In this document: positions 18,420-28,548 of the stretch, in pieces
Layout: each line of letters starts with the position of its first letter
Numbering within the stretch: position 1 is the first letter of the stretch
NCBI GenBank assembly: GCA_002151545.1
Contig: CP021237.1
Span: forward strand, 1,116,001 to 1,180,000
DNA length: 64,000 nucleotides
Origin: Sphingobacteriaceae bacterium GW460-11-11-14-LB5
GTDB lineage: Bacteria; Bacteroidota; Bacteroidia; Sphingobacteriales; Sphingobacteriaceae
Direction: 5' to 3'
Notes under the pieces: model-generated
The model's input: only the letters and a program-made list of their open reading frames with translations
The model's database searches: none
What the model was told of the DNA's origin: nothing
Made by a program: the position numbers and the translations under genes

Positions 18420-21400
18420 TTATTCGTTTTCTTGTAAACCTTTAATGTAATGGATGCTTTCTTCGTCTTCCGGATCAAGCGATATCGAATCGGTAGTCTG
18501 TTTTCCCTGCACCCATGCAAATACCAGTGGCAATATAATGAGTACGGCAAATGTTGAGGCCAATAAACCACCAATAACGGCTCTACCCAGTGGTGAAACG
18601 GCCCCACCACCCTCGCCATGACCAATGGCCATGGGTAACATACCCGCAATCATCGCGATACTGGTCATGATGATTGGGCGTAAACGTAATGCAGCGGCTT
18701 CACGTGCCGATTCGAGCGCATTGCCGTTGTGTTTTCTTAATTGCTCTGCATTGGTGATGAGCAATACCGCATTGGCGATAGACACCCCAACCGACATGAT
18801 AATGCCCATATACGATTGCAGGTTTAAGGTTGATCCGGTAATCGTTAATAACAACAGCGAGCCTAAAATAACCGCGGGTACAGTGGCTAAAATAACCAAT
18901 GGTACTTTAAAAGACTGGAAATTGGCTGCCAGCATTAAGAAAATGACCACAATGGCTACAAATAAACCTGATTGTAAACTATCTAAAGTATCAGTCAGCA
19001 CTTTGCTTAAGCCTATAGCGGTAACATTTAATCCACGTGGCAGTTCGCCAACGTCCTTAATGGCTTTTTCTACATCTTTTGATGCTGAGCCCAGATCGGT
19101 ATGGTAAAGATTGGCCGTTACCGACAGGAAAGGCATAGCACCAATGTTATCATTTTCACCTGCAGTGGTATCAGGCGTGATTTTTGCCACATCGCTCAAA
19201 ACCGGTCGTGCCGAATTTTTTAATAAAGGAATTTCTCCGATATCATCTTTACTCGTCATTTGATTAAGTGGTACCTGAACCTGAACACTGTAAGGCAAAG
19301 CGGCTTTTTCATCCAGCCAGATATTTTTATCTGTATAACGGGATGACGAAGTTGAGGCAATTAATGATCTCGAAATATCAGCCATATCTACCCCGATCTG
19401 TGCCGCACGTGTTCTGTCGATATCGATATTTAACGATGGATATTTAATGGGCTGCGCGAGCTGAACATCCCTCATGTATGGGATTTCCTTCAATTCCGCC
19501 AGGATTTTATTGGCATACTTTTCATTCAGTTTTTTGTTTTTCCCTGCAATACGCACTTCAACAGGTGTAGGAGAGCCCTGGCTCAATACCTTATCGGTTA
19601 GCTCAATCGGCTCGAAGGAAAGTTTAACATCAGGCAGTACTTTTTTGATTTTTTCCCTGAACTGATCCTTAAAATCGTCCATATCTTCTTCAAAGTCTTT
19701 TAAACTTACCTGGAAAACGGCCTCATGCGGACCCGCCATAAACTGATAGATTGGATTTACTGAAAACTGGGCAGGGTGCTGACCAACATACACGGATGAT
19801 ATACCCATATGCTCTTCGCCAACCATTTTTTTCAATTCAGCTAAAACCACATTCGCTTTTTCTTCGGTACGTTCTAAACGTGTTCCATCGGGTGCACGTA
19901 AGCGCAACTGAAACTGACTCGAATTTACTCTTGGCAAAACATCGCGACCTATATTAACCAATAGTAACGCTGCCAAACCGATAATAACCACCAAATAAAC
20001 CAAAACAACAGATTTTCGGTAAGGTAATATCCGGTCGAGGAAACGCATAAAACGGTTCCTGAACTTATCGAAGAAACCAATTTTGCCATTGCCACTAAAA
20101 TCTTCACGCTCGACTAAAACCCTTTTCTGGTTCAAAGTATCTTTTTCCGACTCCAATGTAATTCCGGTTGCAGCAAAATCAGCCTCATCCTGTGTAATAC
20201 CCGGGTGATGTTCACTGCCTTTTTTCGGGTGTGCCACCATCAGCCAGTTGGCCATAATGGGTACAAAAGTTTGCGATAAGAGAAATGAAACCACCATCGA
20301 AAAACCGATTGCCAATGCCAGCGGTAAGAATAGTGCTCCTGGTATCCCTGTCATGGTAAAGGCAGGTGCAAATACAGCGAGGATACAGAACAGGATCAAT
20401 AGTTTCGGGAAAGCGATTTCCTTACAGGCATCCCAAATGGCCAGTGCCTTCGGTTTGCCCATATCAAAATGCTGGTGGATGTTTTCTATAGTTACGGTCG
20501 ATTCATCTACCAGAATACCAATGGCTAAAGCCAATCCGCTCAGGGTCATAATATTGATCGTTTGTCCGAATAATTTCAGGAACAAAACACCAGCAATAAT
20601 AGAGGTAGGAATGGTGAGGATAACGATCAATGCTGCACGTTTATCACCCAGGAAAAGTAAAACCATTAGTCCGGTTAATATGGCACCAATTGCCCCCTCA
20701 CTAATCAGACTCTTTACCGCGTTGATTACATAAACAGATTGGTCGAACTCGTAAGAAAGTTTAACATCTTCGGGTAGGGTATTTTGGATGTTCGGTAGGT
20801 TTTTCTTTAAGTTTTTAACTACATCCCAGGTAGAGGCATCTCCAGATTTAGCGATACTTAAATACACGGAGCGTTTACCATTAATTAGGGCATAACCCGC
20901 TACTAAATCGGCACCATCTTTTATAGTAGCCACATCGCGGAGTTGTAAGTTTTGCACGCTGCCTTTAAATAAGGGAATATTTTCAAAATCTTTAACCTTT
21001 TTAATGGTATAATTGGTGGGGGTGATGTAGTTTTTATCGCCAATCCGCACATTTCCTGAAGGCGCAGTCTGGTTATTCAGTCTGATGGCCTCAACCACCT
21101 GGTCTACCGTTAGGTTATGCGAACGCAAAAGTGAAGGATTCACATTAATTTCGATTGTTCTTGGGCTACCACCAAAAGGGGCGGGAGAAAGCAAACCCGG
21201 TATAGCGGAAAAACTAGGACGTACATAGGTGTTGGCCAGATCCTGCAATTCGTTGTTGGTGCGGATAGGGCTGCTTAATACCAATTGCCCAACCGGAAGC
21301 GACGAAGCATCAAAACGGATCACGAAGGGCGGTTGCGAACCTGGCGGGAAAATGGCTTGCGCCCTGGTAGAAAGCGCACTTAGCTCTGCCGCGGCCTGCG

Positions 21401-21704
21401 CCATGTTGGTGCCTTCGTAATAAGTTAGTTTCATTAACATTAAACCCTGCGTATTTTTGGTTTCGATACTTTTAATACCGTTTGCAAAAAGCAGGATGTT
21501 AACATATTGTTTACCAAAATAAGCCTCCATTTGATCAGGGGTATATCCGCCAAAAGGGTGGGCAATATAAATTACCGGAAGGTTCATCTGCGGAAGGATA
21601 TCAACCTTGATCTGATTGATGGCCCCAATACCGAAAAAGAACAATCCAGCCACTAAAACTAAGATGGATATGGGTTTGCGGAGTGCGAAACGTATTAAAT
21701 TCAT
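18420..21704 (-). CDS. RND family efflux pump, inner-membrane permease
   Basis: This 1094-residue permease, read from the ATG at 21702-21704 (MNLIRFALRKPISILVLVAG), has the AcrB/MexF-like layout: one TM, a large periplasmic porter loop, a TM bundle with LALAIGILVDESTVTIENIHQHF, a second large loop and a C-terminal TM bundle ending RPIIMTSIAMIAGMLPMAIG. The acidic ILVDES fits the TM4 proton-relay region. It probably exports hydrophobic or cationic compounds, or metals. The substrate cannot be told from sequence. It is the second gene of the tolC-RND-adaptor-AraC operon. Confidence 0.92.
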   Translation of the reverse strand: MNLIRFALRKPISILVLVAGLFFFGIGAINQIKVDILPQMNLPVIYIAHPFGGYTPDQMEAYFGKQYVNILLFANGIKSIETKNTQGLMLMKLTYYEGTNMAQAAAELSALSTRAQAIFPPGSQPPFVIRFDASSLPVGQLVLSSPIRTNNELQDLANTYVRPSFSAIPGLLSPAPFGGSPRTIEINVNPSLLRSHNLTVDQVVEAIRLNNQTAPSGNVRIGDKNYITPTNYTIKKVKDFENIPLFKGSVQNLQLRDVATIKDGADLVAGYALINGKRSVYLSIAKSGDASTWDVVKNLKKNLPNIQNTLPEDVKLSYEFDQSVYVINAVKSLISEGAIGAILTGLMVLLFLGDKRAALIVILTIPTSIIAGVLFLKLFGQTINIMTLSGLALAIGILVDESTVTIENIHQHFDMGKPKALAIWDACKEIAFPKLLILFCILAVFAPAFTMTGIPGALFLPLALAIGFSMVVSFLLSQTFVPIMANWLMVAHPKKGSEHHPGITQDEADFAATGITLESEKDTLNQKRVLVEREDFSGNGKIGFFDKFRNRFMRFLDRILPYRKSVVLVYLVVIIGLAALLLVNIGRDVLPRVNSSQFQLRLRAPDGTRLERTEEKANVVLAELKKMVGEEHMGISSVYVGQHPAQFSVNPIYQFMAGPHEAVFQVSLKDFEEDMDDFKDQFREKIKKVLPDVKLSFEPIELTDKVLSQGSPTPVEVRIAGKNKKLNEKYANKILAELKEIPYMRDVQLAQPIKYPSLNIDIDRTRAAQIGVDMADISRSLIASTSSSRYTDKNIWLDEKAALPYSVQVQVPLNQMTSKDDIGEIPLLKNSARPVLSDVAKITPDTTAGENDNIGAMPFLSVTANLYHTDLGSASKDVEKAIKDVGELPRGLNVTAIGLSKVLTDTLDSLQSGLFVAIVVIFLMLAANFQSFKVPLVILATVPAVILGSLLLLTITGSTLNLQSYMGIIMSVGVSIANAVLLITNAEQLRKHNGNALESAREAAALRLRPIIMTSIAMIAGMLPMAIGHGEGGGAVSPLGRAVIGGLLASTFAVLIILPLVFAWVQGKQTTDSISLDPEDEESIHYIKGLQENE

Positions 21705-21717
21705 TGATATAGCCAGA

Positions 21718-23109
21718 TTAAAATTCGTTGATAAATATGTCGTAATTGCCAAGCGCTGCCGATTTTAGCAGCAAGGCCTGCCAAACATTGGTAAAGGCAA
21801 TATCCCGATCGGTTTCGGCTCGGTTCAAGGTAAAAAGCGCTTGTGTAAGATCAACCAATGTGGTGAGCCCGTTTTTGTAAAGCGTATTTTTTTGCAAATA
21901 GGCATCTGATGCAGCTTTTACCTGAATGGGCGCTTCTCTATAGTTAGCCAAAGCATTGCTTAATTTAGTCTCGGCAAGGGCCAATTGAGCTTTCAACTGT
22001 TGATCGACAAGGTTATATTCTTCCTTTAATCCCTGACTAATGTATTCCTGTGCACGTACCTGCGGGCGGTTTTTGAGTAAGGTTGACAGGTTCCAGGTCA
22101 TTCCTATGCCAATCAAATAGTTTCCGCGGGTAGGATTTATACCATCTGCATAACTGGTAGAATAAGCCGTTTGGTCTAAGGCATAACCCGGACTGAAACC
22201 CGAACCGCGGCCTTGCATTACACCGAATAAAGTAAACGTAGGATAGTATAGTTTTTTGAAGTAATTAACCTGTTGCTGGCTAACCTCTACACGGTTTTGG
22301 TAAAACTTTAAAAGTGGATGTGAACTTTTGATCACTGTATCTTCGAGCAGATTGCCGGGGATGCGCGTAATCGATGCAGTATCCAGCTCGTAGGATATTG
22401 CAGTTAATCCCATTAAAACGCCCAGTCGGTTGGCCTGTTCCTGTTCCAGGTCTTTCGCTTTTGTTAAAGCAATTTTAGCGTTAGAAACTTCGGCTTTTGC
22501 GAAAGAAGAATCTACCCCAGCAATTAATCCATTTTTAGCCCTGATTACGGCAGTGTTTTTAAAGGTGATGGCACGATCGAGATTTTTCTGTTGCGATTTG
22601 CTTAACCTTTGTGCAGCCAGTAAATTTAAATATGCGGCAGAAACACGGATTTCCTGCTGGAATTTTTCCTGCTCCAGGTCATTCTTGTCTCTTTGGTAAG
22701 CGGCATCGGCAATTTTAATACGTTCTCTGATTTTTCCGAAAGTGAAGAAATCCCAGTTTACGTTGGCCAGATAGAGCCCGCCAAATGCGGCATTCCAGTT
22801 TTGTTTGTCTAGAGATGGACCAGAAGAAGCTGTTCCTAAACCACCCAAACCATACTGTGGCCCGTTTTGGCCGTTAATGGTTCCGTAATCTTGCTGGGCA
22901 CTTAGGCTAAAGTTTGGGAGATACTCTCTTTTGGCCTGTTGGATAGATGTTTTTGATGCATTTGCATAATTATCCTTGGCTTTAATCGTACCATAATTGT
23001 TTAATGCGGTATTAACTGCCTGCTTTAAGCTGAGTGTTTGTGCATTTACACCGATGGATAGACTGATAAATAATAATAGCGAAAAATAAAATAAAGATGT
23101 ACGAGACAT
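21718..23109 (-). CDS. TolC family outer-membrane efflux channel
   Basis: The ATG at 23107-23109 gives 463 residues with a signal peptide (LFYFSLLLFISLSIGVNAQ). Two OEP repeats follow; the first includes SLKQAVNTALNNYGTIKAKDNY and the second a later LVDLTQALFTLNRAETD. No lipobox Cys is seen. It is the first gene of the efflux operon, with the pump starting 13 bp after its stop. TolC homologues trimerise in the outer membrane and complete the export channel. Confidence 0.9.
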   Translation of the reverse strand: MSRTSLFYFSLLLFISLSIGVNAQTLSLKQAVNTALNNYGTIKAKDNYANASKTSIQQAKREYLPNFSLSAQQDYGTINGQNGPQYGLGGLGTASSGPSLDKQNWNAAFGGLYLANVNWDFFTFGKIRERIKIADAAYQRDKNDLEQEKFQQEIRVSAAYLNLLAAQRLSKSQQKNLDRAITFKNTAVIRAKNGLIAGVDSSFAKAEVSNAKIALTKAKDLEQEQANRLGVLMGLTAISYELDTASITRIPGNLLEDTVIKSSHPLLKFYQNRVEVSQQQVNYFKKLYYPTFTLFGVMQGRGSGFSPGYALDQTAYSTSYADGINPTRGNYLIGIGMTWNLSTLLKNRPQVRAQEYISQGLKEEYNLVDQQLKAQLALAETKLSNALANYREAPIQVKAASDAYLQKNTLYKNGLTTLVDLTQALFTLNRAETDRDIAFTNVWQALLLKSAALGNYDIFINEF

Positions 23110-23114
23110 AGTGT

Positions 23115-23156
23115 ATAATTTACACGGCAAATGTAAATTATGATCACAATATCAAA
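23115..23156 (-). promoter_or_regulatory. Efflux operon promoter overlapped by a 10+10 bp operator-like inverted repeat
   Basis: On the minus strand, TTTG (23156-23153) and TACATTTG (23135-23128) are spaced by 17 bases and match the Bacteroidetes promoter. The inverted repeat ATAATTTACA (23115-23124) / TGTAAATTAT (23132-23141), spacer 7, overlaps the -7 box and ends about 6 bases from the tolC ATG. Confidence 0.6.
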
Positions 23157-23283
23157 GTATTCGGTTCAAATCAAAAATTATGCGAATCAAATAATAATCG
23201 AATTGTTACTTAAGGCTTAGCATGGGGCCGATTTAATCGAAAACTGAGTTTAGAAAATCAAATCAGTATTGCGGGAAGGCTTT

Positions 23284-23357
23284 TTCAGCCGACGAAGCAA
23301 TCTTACAACTATCGCTAGCAGCGAGCGCTTTAAGATTGCTTCGTACCTCGCAATGAC
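23284..23357. repeat. Interspersed inverted repeat (GAAGCAATCTTA / TAAGATTGCTTC)
   Basis: A 12-base inverted pair separated by about 33 bases, followed by GTACCTCGCAATGACGA, a repeat style common in Pedobacter-like genomes. It lies in the 323-bp gap between tolC and the SRPBCC gene. Confidence 0.6.
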
Positions 23358-23432
23358 GACTTTTTTATTGGAACTATCTGTGATAACCTGTTTATAGACT
23401 TGTTATCTCGCAAGATGTTATTAAAAATGTGT

Positions 23433-23852
23433 TTATGATTCTTCAGTGTAACTTTTAAAATTATCCAGAATGGCCTGCCATCCGCCGCGTTGCATTTCGA
23501 TAGGGTTGGTTGATTCGGCATCGAAAGTTTCGGTTACCCTGGTTTTTTCGCCTAGTGCATCAAAAATAATGCTTACTGTTCTGCCATCTTCCATGGTGTA
23601 TTCAATTTTATTATGTTGATCAACGGTGGTATAGGTTCCTCCGAAATCAAAACTCATGCTGCCATCTTTTGCAGCCATGGTGCTTTTAAATTTGCCACCA
23701 ACTTTTAAATCGTTTTCTGAGTAGGGCGTATGCCAATCGGGCGAAGCAAATGCCCATTTAGTAATGTGATCCGGATTATTCCAAAATTCCCAGACTTTTT
23801 CTACCGGCGCATTTACTGTAGTTTCAACAGTGATTGATGTTTTATTTTCCAT
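23433..23852 (-). CDS. SRPBCC / AHSA1-like domain protein
   Basis: A 139-residue START-like protein opening with ITVETTVNAPVEKVWEFWNNPDHITKW, the usual AHSA1/polyketide-cyclase signature. Later GGKFKSTMAAKDGSMSFDFGGTYT and the C-terminal MQRGGWQAILDNFKSY helix fit the hydrophobic-pocket fold. No signal peptide is present. Such proteins bind hydrophobic ligands; the specific ligand is unknown. It stands alone, upstream of the TolC operon on the same strand but separated by a repeat. Confidence 0.85.
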   Translation of the reverse strand: MENKTSITVETTVNAPVEKVWEFWNNPDHITKWAFASPDWHTPYSENDLKVGGKFKSTMAAKDGSMSFDFGGTYTTVDQHNKIEYTMEDGRTVSIIFDALGEKTRVTETFDAESTNPIEMQRGGWQAILDNFKSYTEES

Positions 23853-24088
23853 GTTTTAAAGTGTTTAATTTTTTAATAAAGTTAGGGGAACTTTAACAAC
23901 TCAGAAAGTGTAAATGCGACAAAATAGGGGGTGGAAATGCCACAATCGGTAGGTTTAAATTAACCACAGCCTGTTTAGGTTCTCGGAAGGTAAAAACGAT
24001 GACTCAGCCATAAAATGGTCAGATCTGTGTTTATCCGTGTAAAGCTGTGGCTAAAAAACTAGATGATATGATGTAGATATGCTTTTTG

Positions 24089-24610
24089 TTAGTGCAATTC
24101 GGTATAAACAAAGGTGATAGTATCTCTGGATACCAGTCCGCTCATATTCCCGCCAGTGTAAACTACTTTATAACTCGATCCTTCTTTCAGGTCATAAGCT
24201 TTTAACAGATCGGCGTTAGCAACCAGGCTATCACCAGGTTTTACAGTAGAATAGCTGGAAGCGGGTGGAGGCATCATCCTTTTGGCCATTGCACCTTTGT
24301 ATTGCGCTTCTTCTCCTTTTTCATTTGTTATGCTTAAATAACTACTCATTAAGGGTTCAAATGGTGTATGCCAGATGCAAAAACTTTTAGTGGTATCAGA
24401 ATTATTGTATACCACAAACCTTAACATTAATGGATCGCCCAGGGCTACATTACCATTTACCTTAATGGAGGCTTCGAGCGAATCAGTTCTGCTGGTCATG
24501 CCTGTTTGTGTTATGCTATCGCTTTTGCTATTAGCTGTATTTCTGGTGGCTTCGCTACAGGCCGAAAATAATAATAATACTGCCGGGATAATTAATTTGA
24601 TGTTTTTCAT
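24089..24610 (-). CDS. Putative lipoprotein with protease-prodomain-like beta sandwich
   Basis: This 173-residue protein has a lipobox (AVLLLFSACSEA; Cys at ~18), so it is membrane-anchored. The rest is a beta-rich domain containing LMLRFVVYNNSDTTKSFCIWHTPFEPL, a YKGAMAKRMMP stretch and VKPGDSLVANADLLKAYDL. It resembles the propeptide-like domain of M35-type metalloendopeptidases, but no protease domain is present. That resemblance is from memory. Function unknown. Confidence 0.6.
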   Translation of the reverse strand: MKNIKLIIPAVLLLFSACSEATRNTANSKSDSITQTGMTSRTDSLEASIKVNGNVALGDPLMLRFVVYNNSDTTKSFCIWHTPFEPLMSSYLSITNEKGEEAQYKGAMAKRMMPPPASSYSTVKPGDSLVANADLLKAYDLKEGSSYKVVYTGGNMSGLVSRDTITFVYTELH

Positions 24611-24775
24611 GAGTTATTTTCTTTATAAGCAATCGTCAATCAATATTGTTTGAATGAATTAAACTAAATCGATTAAGTATAGCAAATATAGAATACTTAT
24701 TTACAGATTAGAAACCTGTTTCGAATGATCACAAAGATTTAACACAAACTAATATTTAGACACAAATTTTGATTT

Positions 24776-25110
24776 TTCCGCTCTCTGCCGCGGTGGCATG
24801 GTACTTTGTCGCGCCAAAGTACCCAAAGCGCTTTGTCAATCCAACAATGGGCCTTTTACACAATCCCACACACATCAAAAAACAGTGGCACTTCGTTTTG
24901 TGTTCAATGTTCCTAAAAACTTTAAATTAGCATTTATGAACACAAAACCACTGCGTTTAAGGTTTGTTAATGCAATGTTTACTATTGAGCACCTGTTTTT
25001 TGATTTTTCAGGCCCTTGGGATTGACGGCGTTCTTCGGTAGAACCTGCGTTTTATTAAAGTTAGTTAGCAAAACGCTCAAAACATCTATCCAAACAATAG
25101 GTTACAAACG
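24776..25110. repeat. Dispersed repeat, copy B
   Basis: About 335 bp showing ordered sequence blocks shared with 4288-4700 (see copy A). It lies between a lipoprotein gene and a GDSL esterase gene and contains no supported gene. Confidence 0.75.
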
Positions 25111-25130
25111 ACCACGATATTGGTCTAATT

Positions 25131-26318
25131 TTAATTTGCCAAAAAGTAAGCAATGCGACAAGCATAACCTGTTGATTTTGAGTTGTGGTGATCGCTGATG
25201 CGTACACTTAATTTATGAGTGCCGTTAGTCAATTGATCGCCGAGTAACAAGTACCAGGGTAAATGTAAGCTAGAACTCCATTGTGTATACAGATCGACCA
25301 TTTTTTCTGCTCCATCATCTATACGGTAATGAAGCGCTCCGGCATCCGGACCCGATAAAATCGCAATTCCCACAGCATTGCCTTTAAAAATCAAATCGAA
25401 GGTACTGTTCCTGGTATCACTTTCAAGCACCGGGATATGAACAAAACCAGGCCTGCCTTCCAATCCGTCGTTTGGTTTCCAGTCTTTATTGATGCTAAAA
25501 GTATTTAAGTTTTCGGCAGCATTAATACTGATGTACTGTCCTTTGGTATAAGCAAATTTATCAATGATTTTAGGAAGACTCGCAGAAGCTTTTTTGCCGG
25601 CATTTTTCTGATTTTCTTCCAGATAAGTTTTGATCGTATTAAAATAAAGTTGCTGTCCGAAAGGTGCAGGGTGCAGGTCTTTAAAATCACCTTTCCAGGT
25701 AAATTCGCCATTGGCAATGCGCTTCTCAATTTCTAAAGCGAGGTTAATAAATGGCAAATGGTAATATTCGGCTAAATCGCTGTGCACCTTTACTTCAGTT
25801 GGGATTTTACCTTTATCAAAATCATCATTTTTATCTTCATCGGCAAAAGCCATCATGACGATATCGGTTTTCGGATTTTTACTTAAGGTGTGTCTGATGA
25901 TGCCCTCTAAAGCCCTTCGCTGTGTTTGTTCTGCTGTTTTGTTGACATGGTCATTAACCGCAGACTCTATAAATAAGAGGTCTGTTTTTCCACTATCAAG
26001 TACATCGCGCTGAAGGCGGAAGGCGTGCGGTAAACTGCCCAATGATGGAATACCAGCGTTAATGAACCTAAATTTTGTTTGCGGATACGTTTTGGCTAAA
26101 TAGTTACATACCAATCCACGCCAGCCTTCCATATTGGTAATCGATCCGCCTAAAAAGGCAACGGTTACGGGTTCGCTTTTCCCAAATTTTTCAGCAATGG
26201 TATGGCTATAGCCATTAAAAGTGATGAAGGATGAAGATTGTAACTTGTTTTGGGCAAAAGTTTTAGAAATTAATGCCGTTAGCAGTAGCGTTAAGTAAAG
26301 AAAAGCGGTTGGTTTCAT
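25131..26318 (-). CDS. SGNH/GDSL hydrolase, exported
   Basis: The 395-residue product from the ATG at 26316-26318 has a signal peptide (MKPTAFLYLTLLLTALISKTFAQ). The SGNH block I is VAFLGGSITNMEGW (Ser at GGS), block III is LLFIESAVNDHVNKTAEQ, and block V carries FKDLHPAPFGQ (DxxH). A C-terminal region (~275-395) looks like a beta-sandwich carbohydrate-binding module. Such enzymes remove acyl or acetyl groups from carbohydrates. No PUL partner is adjacent, so the substrate is unknown. Confidence 0.82.
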   Translation of the reverse strand: MKPTAFLYLTLLLTALISKTFAQNKLQSSSFITFNGYSHTIAEKFGKSEPVTVAFLGGSITNMEGWRGLVCNYLAKTYPQTKFRFINAGIPSLGSLPHAFRLQRDVLDSGKTDLLFIESAVNDHVNKTAEQTQRRALEGIIRHTLSKNPKTDIVMMAFADEDKNDDFDKGKIPTEVKVHSDLAEYYHLPFINLALEIEKRIANGEFTWKGDFKDLHPAPFGQQLYFNTIKTYLEENQKNAGKKASASLPKIIDKFAYTKGQYISINAAENLNTFSINKDWKPNDGLEGRPGFVHIPVLESDTRNSTFDLIFKGNAVGIAILSGPDAGALHYRIDDGAEKMVDLYTQWSSSLHLPWYLLLGDQLTNGTHKLSVRISDHHNSKSTGYACRIAYFLAN

Positions 26319-26380
26319 GTTGATTAGAATAAACCAAAAGTAATAAAATTTACAATTGATCGGAAGATCATATGTGATTT

Positions 26381-27345
26381 CCATTCGATTGTCACCCTAA
26401 GCGGAGGCGAAAGATATTTCCCGCTGATCACAGGGATTAACGCAGATAAAATTATAAATCAGCGCTTTCTGCGAAATTTGCGGGAGATGATATGCGCCCT
26501 TTCATGCTGAACATGGCAAAATTAAATATTGGGGGTACAGTTTGGTGCGATTAAAATATCAATGCCTGGAAGTTTATCCATTCGGCTGTCACCTGAGCGG
26601 AGTCGAAAGATATTTCCCGCTGATCACACGGATGAATGCAGATAAAATTATAAATCAGCGCTTTCTGCGAAATTAGCGGGAGATGATATGCGCCCTTTCA
26701 TGCTGAACATGGCAAAATTAAATATTGGGGGTACAGTTTGGTGCGATTAAAATATCAATGCCTGGCAATTTATCCATTCGATTGTCACCCTAAGCGGAGT
26801 CGAAAGATATTTCCCGCTGATCACACGGATGAACGCAGATAAAATTATAAATCAGCGCTTTCTGCGAAATTAGCGGGAGATGATATGCGCCCTTTCATGC
26901 TGAACATGACAAATTAAATATTGGGATTACAGTTTGGTGCGATTAAAATATCAATGCCTGGCAATTTATCCATTCGATTGTCACCCTAAGCGGAGTCGAA
27001 AGATATTTCCCGCTAATCACACGGATGAACGCAGATAAAATTATAAATCAGCGCTTTCTGCGAAATTTGCGGGAGATGATATGCGCCCTTTCATGGTGAA
27101 CATGACAAAATTAAATATTGGGGGTACAGTTTGGTGCGATAAAAATATCAATGCCTGGCAATTTATCCATTCGGCTGTCACCCTAAGCGGAGTCGAAAGA
27201 TATTTCCCGCTGATCACACGGATGAACGCAGATTAAAATTATAAATCAGCGCTTTCTGCGAAATTTGCGGCAAATGATATGTGCCCTTTCATGCTGAACA
27301 TGACCAGGTTGAAAATGAGGTGCGCAATTTGGTGCGACTATTAAG
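26381..27345. repeat. Five tandem copies of a ~197-bp unit
   Basis: The marker CCATTCG begins at 26381, 26578, 26774, 26970 and 27167 (periods 197, 196, 196, 197). Each unit contains an inverted pair CGCTGAT/ATCAGCG, nested in a looser CCCGCT/AGCGGG pair, and ends with CCTTTCATGNTGAACATG. Copies are nearly identical apart from a few substitutions and small indels. No frame is conserved. It fills the 1.07-kb gap between the divergently placed SGNH hydrolase and the AI-2E transporter stop. Confidence 0.92.
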
Positions 27346-27453
27346 GTTTGTTCCCGCTTTCCGTTTTATCCCGATGATTATCGGGATGCCCACTCCAATC
27401 GGGTCTAGGTGGCCAATTATTGAATGCCTGTTTTCAAATAAATAAAAGGAATG

Positions 27454-28548
27454 TTATTTACCAGTAGCCACGGTTTTCTTCCTCCTAAATCTTTTCACTT
27501 GCCCCATGTGTTCAGTCGGGATGTTATCACCCAGCAATTTCCCCCAGGGTTTAAGGCCATCAATCCGGTCAAAGATGATTTTCAGCACCGCAATAAAAGG
27601 AATGGAAAGGAACATACCGGGTATGCCCCAAAGCGCAGCGCCCATCAATACAATTACGATAGAGATCAGCGCATTAATTTGCACCTTACTCGAAACAATG
27701 CGTGGTACTAATATATTGTTATCGATAAACTGGATCAGCGCATAAGCACCTATAATTAAAAGTTGAGTAGTAAAACCATCCATGGTTAAAGTAGCCATTA
27801 ATACGGGTAAGGCAATGGCAATAATCCCTCCGATGTAGGGTAGCAGGTTTAATATTGCCCCGATAACGCCAATCAGAATGGCATTTTGTACACCAAGAAT
27901 AAGCAGGGCGGCCGAGTTCATGACCGCAACAATTGAAGTCTCGATCAGTAAACCGATAATATAACTTTGAATCGCCGCTTTCGTTTCGCCTAAAATCTCG
28001 GCAACTTTTTGTTTGTTTTCTTCTGAAAAAACTTCGTAAATAAAGTTTAAGATCAGTGTTTTGTATAACAGGATTAAAAAAGTATATACAGGTATTAGAA
28101 AAACCACACTTAATACACCCATTAAGCCACTTAAGGTCTGGCCGATTAATGCCTTGCTGCCATTTGCGGCATCGTTAACCATTTGCATTTGTTTTTGTGA
28201 AGAAATGCCAAAGGTAGTTTGTAGCCAGGCTCTGATTTCTTCTAACAATTGTGATAACTTGTGTTTAATGCTGTCCAGGTCATCAAAAAAGTGCGCGACC
28301 TGCGAGGATAGAAAATAAAGGATGGCAACGACCACCACAATACCGATAATCATAGCGAGCATAATGCTTACTATTTTGGGCATTTTCCTTTCGAAACGAT
28401 TGGTAAGCGGATTAAGTAATATCGCAATTAAAGCTGCGAAAGCAAGTGGCACAAGAATATCTCTCAGCACACTCATCATAAATACTGTAATTACGATTCC
28501 TAAAAGAATTACAGGAGCTTTGATGTAAAATGGGTAGGTTTTAAGCAT
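27454..28548 (-). CDS. AI-2E family transporter
   Basis: This 364-residue membrane protein has about eight TM segments. It begins IKAPVILLGIVITVFMMSVLRDILVPLAFAALIAILLNPL. A cytoplasmic-like helical middle follows (FDDLDSIKHKLSQLLEEIRAWLQTTFG), and the C-terminal signature is LPYIGGIIAIALPVLMA and IDNNILVPRIV, then GIPGMFLSIPFIAVLKIIFDRI. The family (PF01594 type) includes autoinducer-2 exporters and other secondary transporters. The substrate here is unknown. No lux/lsr genes are near. Confidence 0.87.
   Translation of the reverse strand: MLKTYPFYIKAPVILLGIVITVFMMSVLRDILVPLAFAALIAILLNPLTNRFERKMPKIVSIMLAMIIGIVVVVAILYFLSSQVAHFFDDLDSIKHKLSQLLEEIRAWLQTTFGISSQKQMQMVNDAANGSKALIGQTLSGLMGVLSVVFLIPVYTFLILLYKTLILNFIYEVFSEENKQKVAEILGETKAAIQSYIIGLLIETSIVAVMNSAALLILGVQNAILIGVIGAILNLLPYIGGIIAIALPVLMATLTMDGFTTQLLIIGAYALIQFIDNNILVPRIVSSKVQINALISIVIVLMGAALWGIPGMFLSIPFIAVLKIIFDRIDGLKPWGKLLGDNIPTEHMGQVKRFRRKKTVATGK

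Noticed and set aside
26381..27345. A CRISPR array
   Set aside because: The units are ~197 bp and near-identical throughout, with no unique spacers and no cas genes anywhere in the window.
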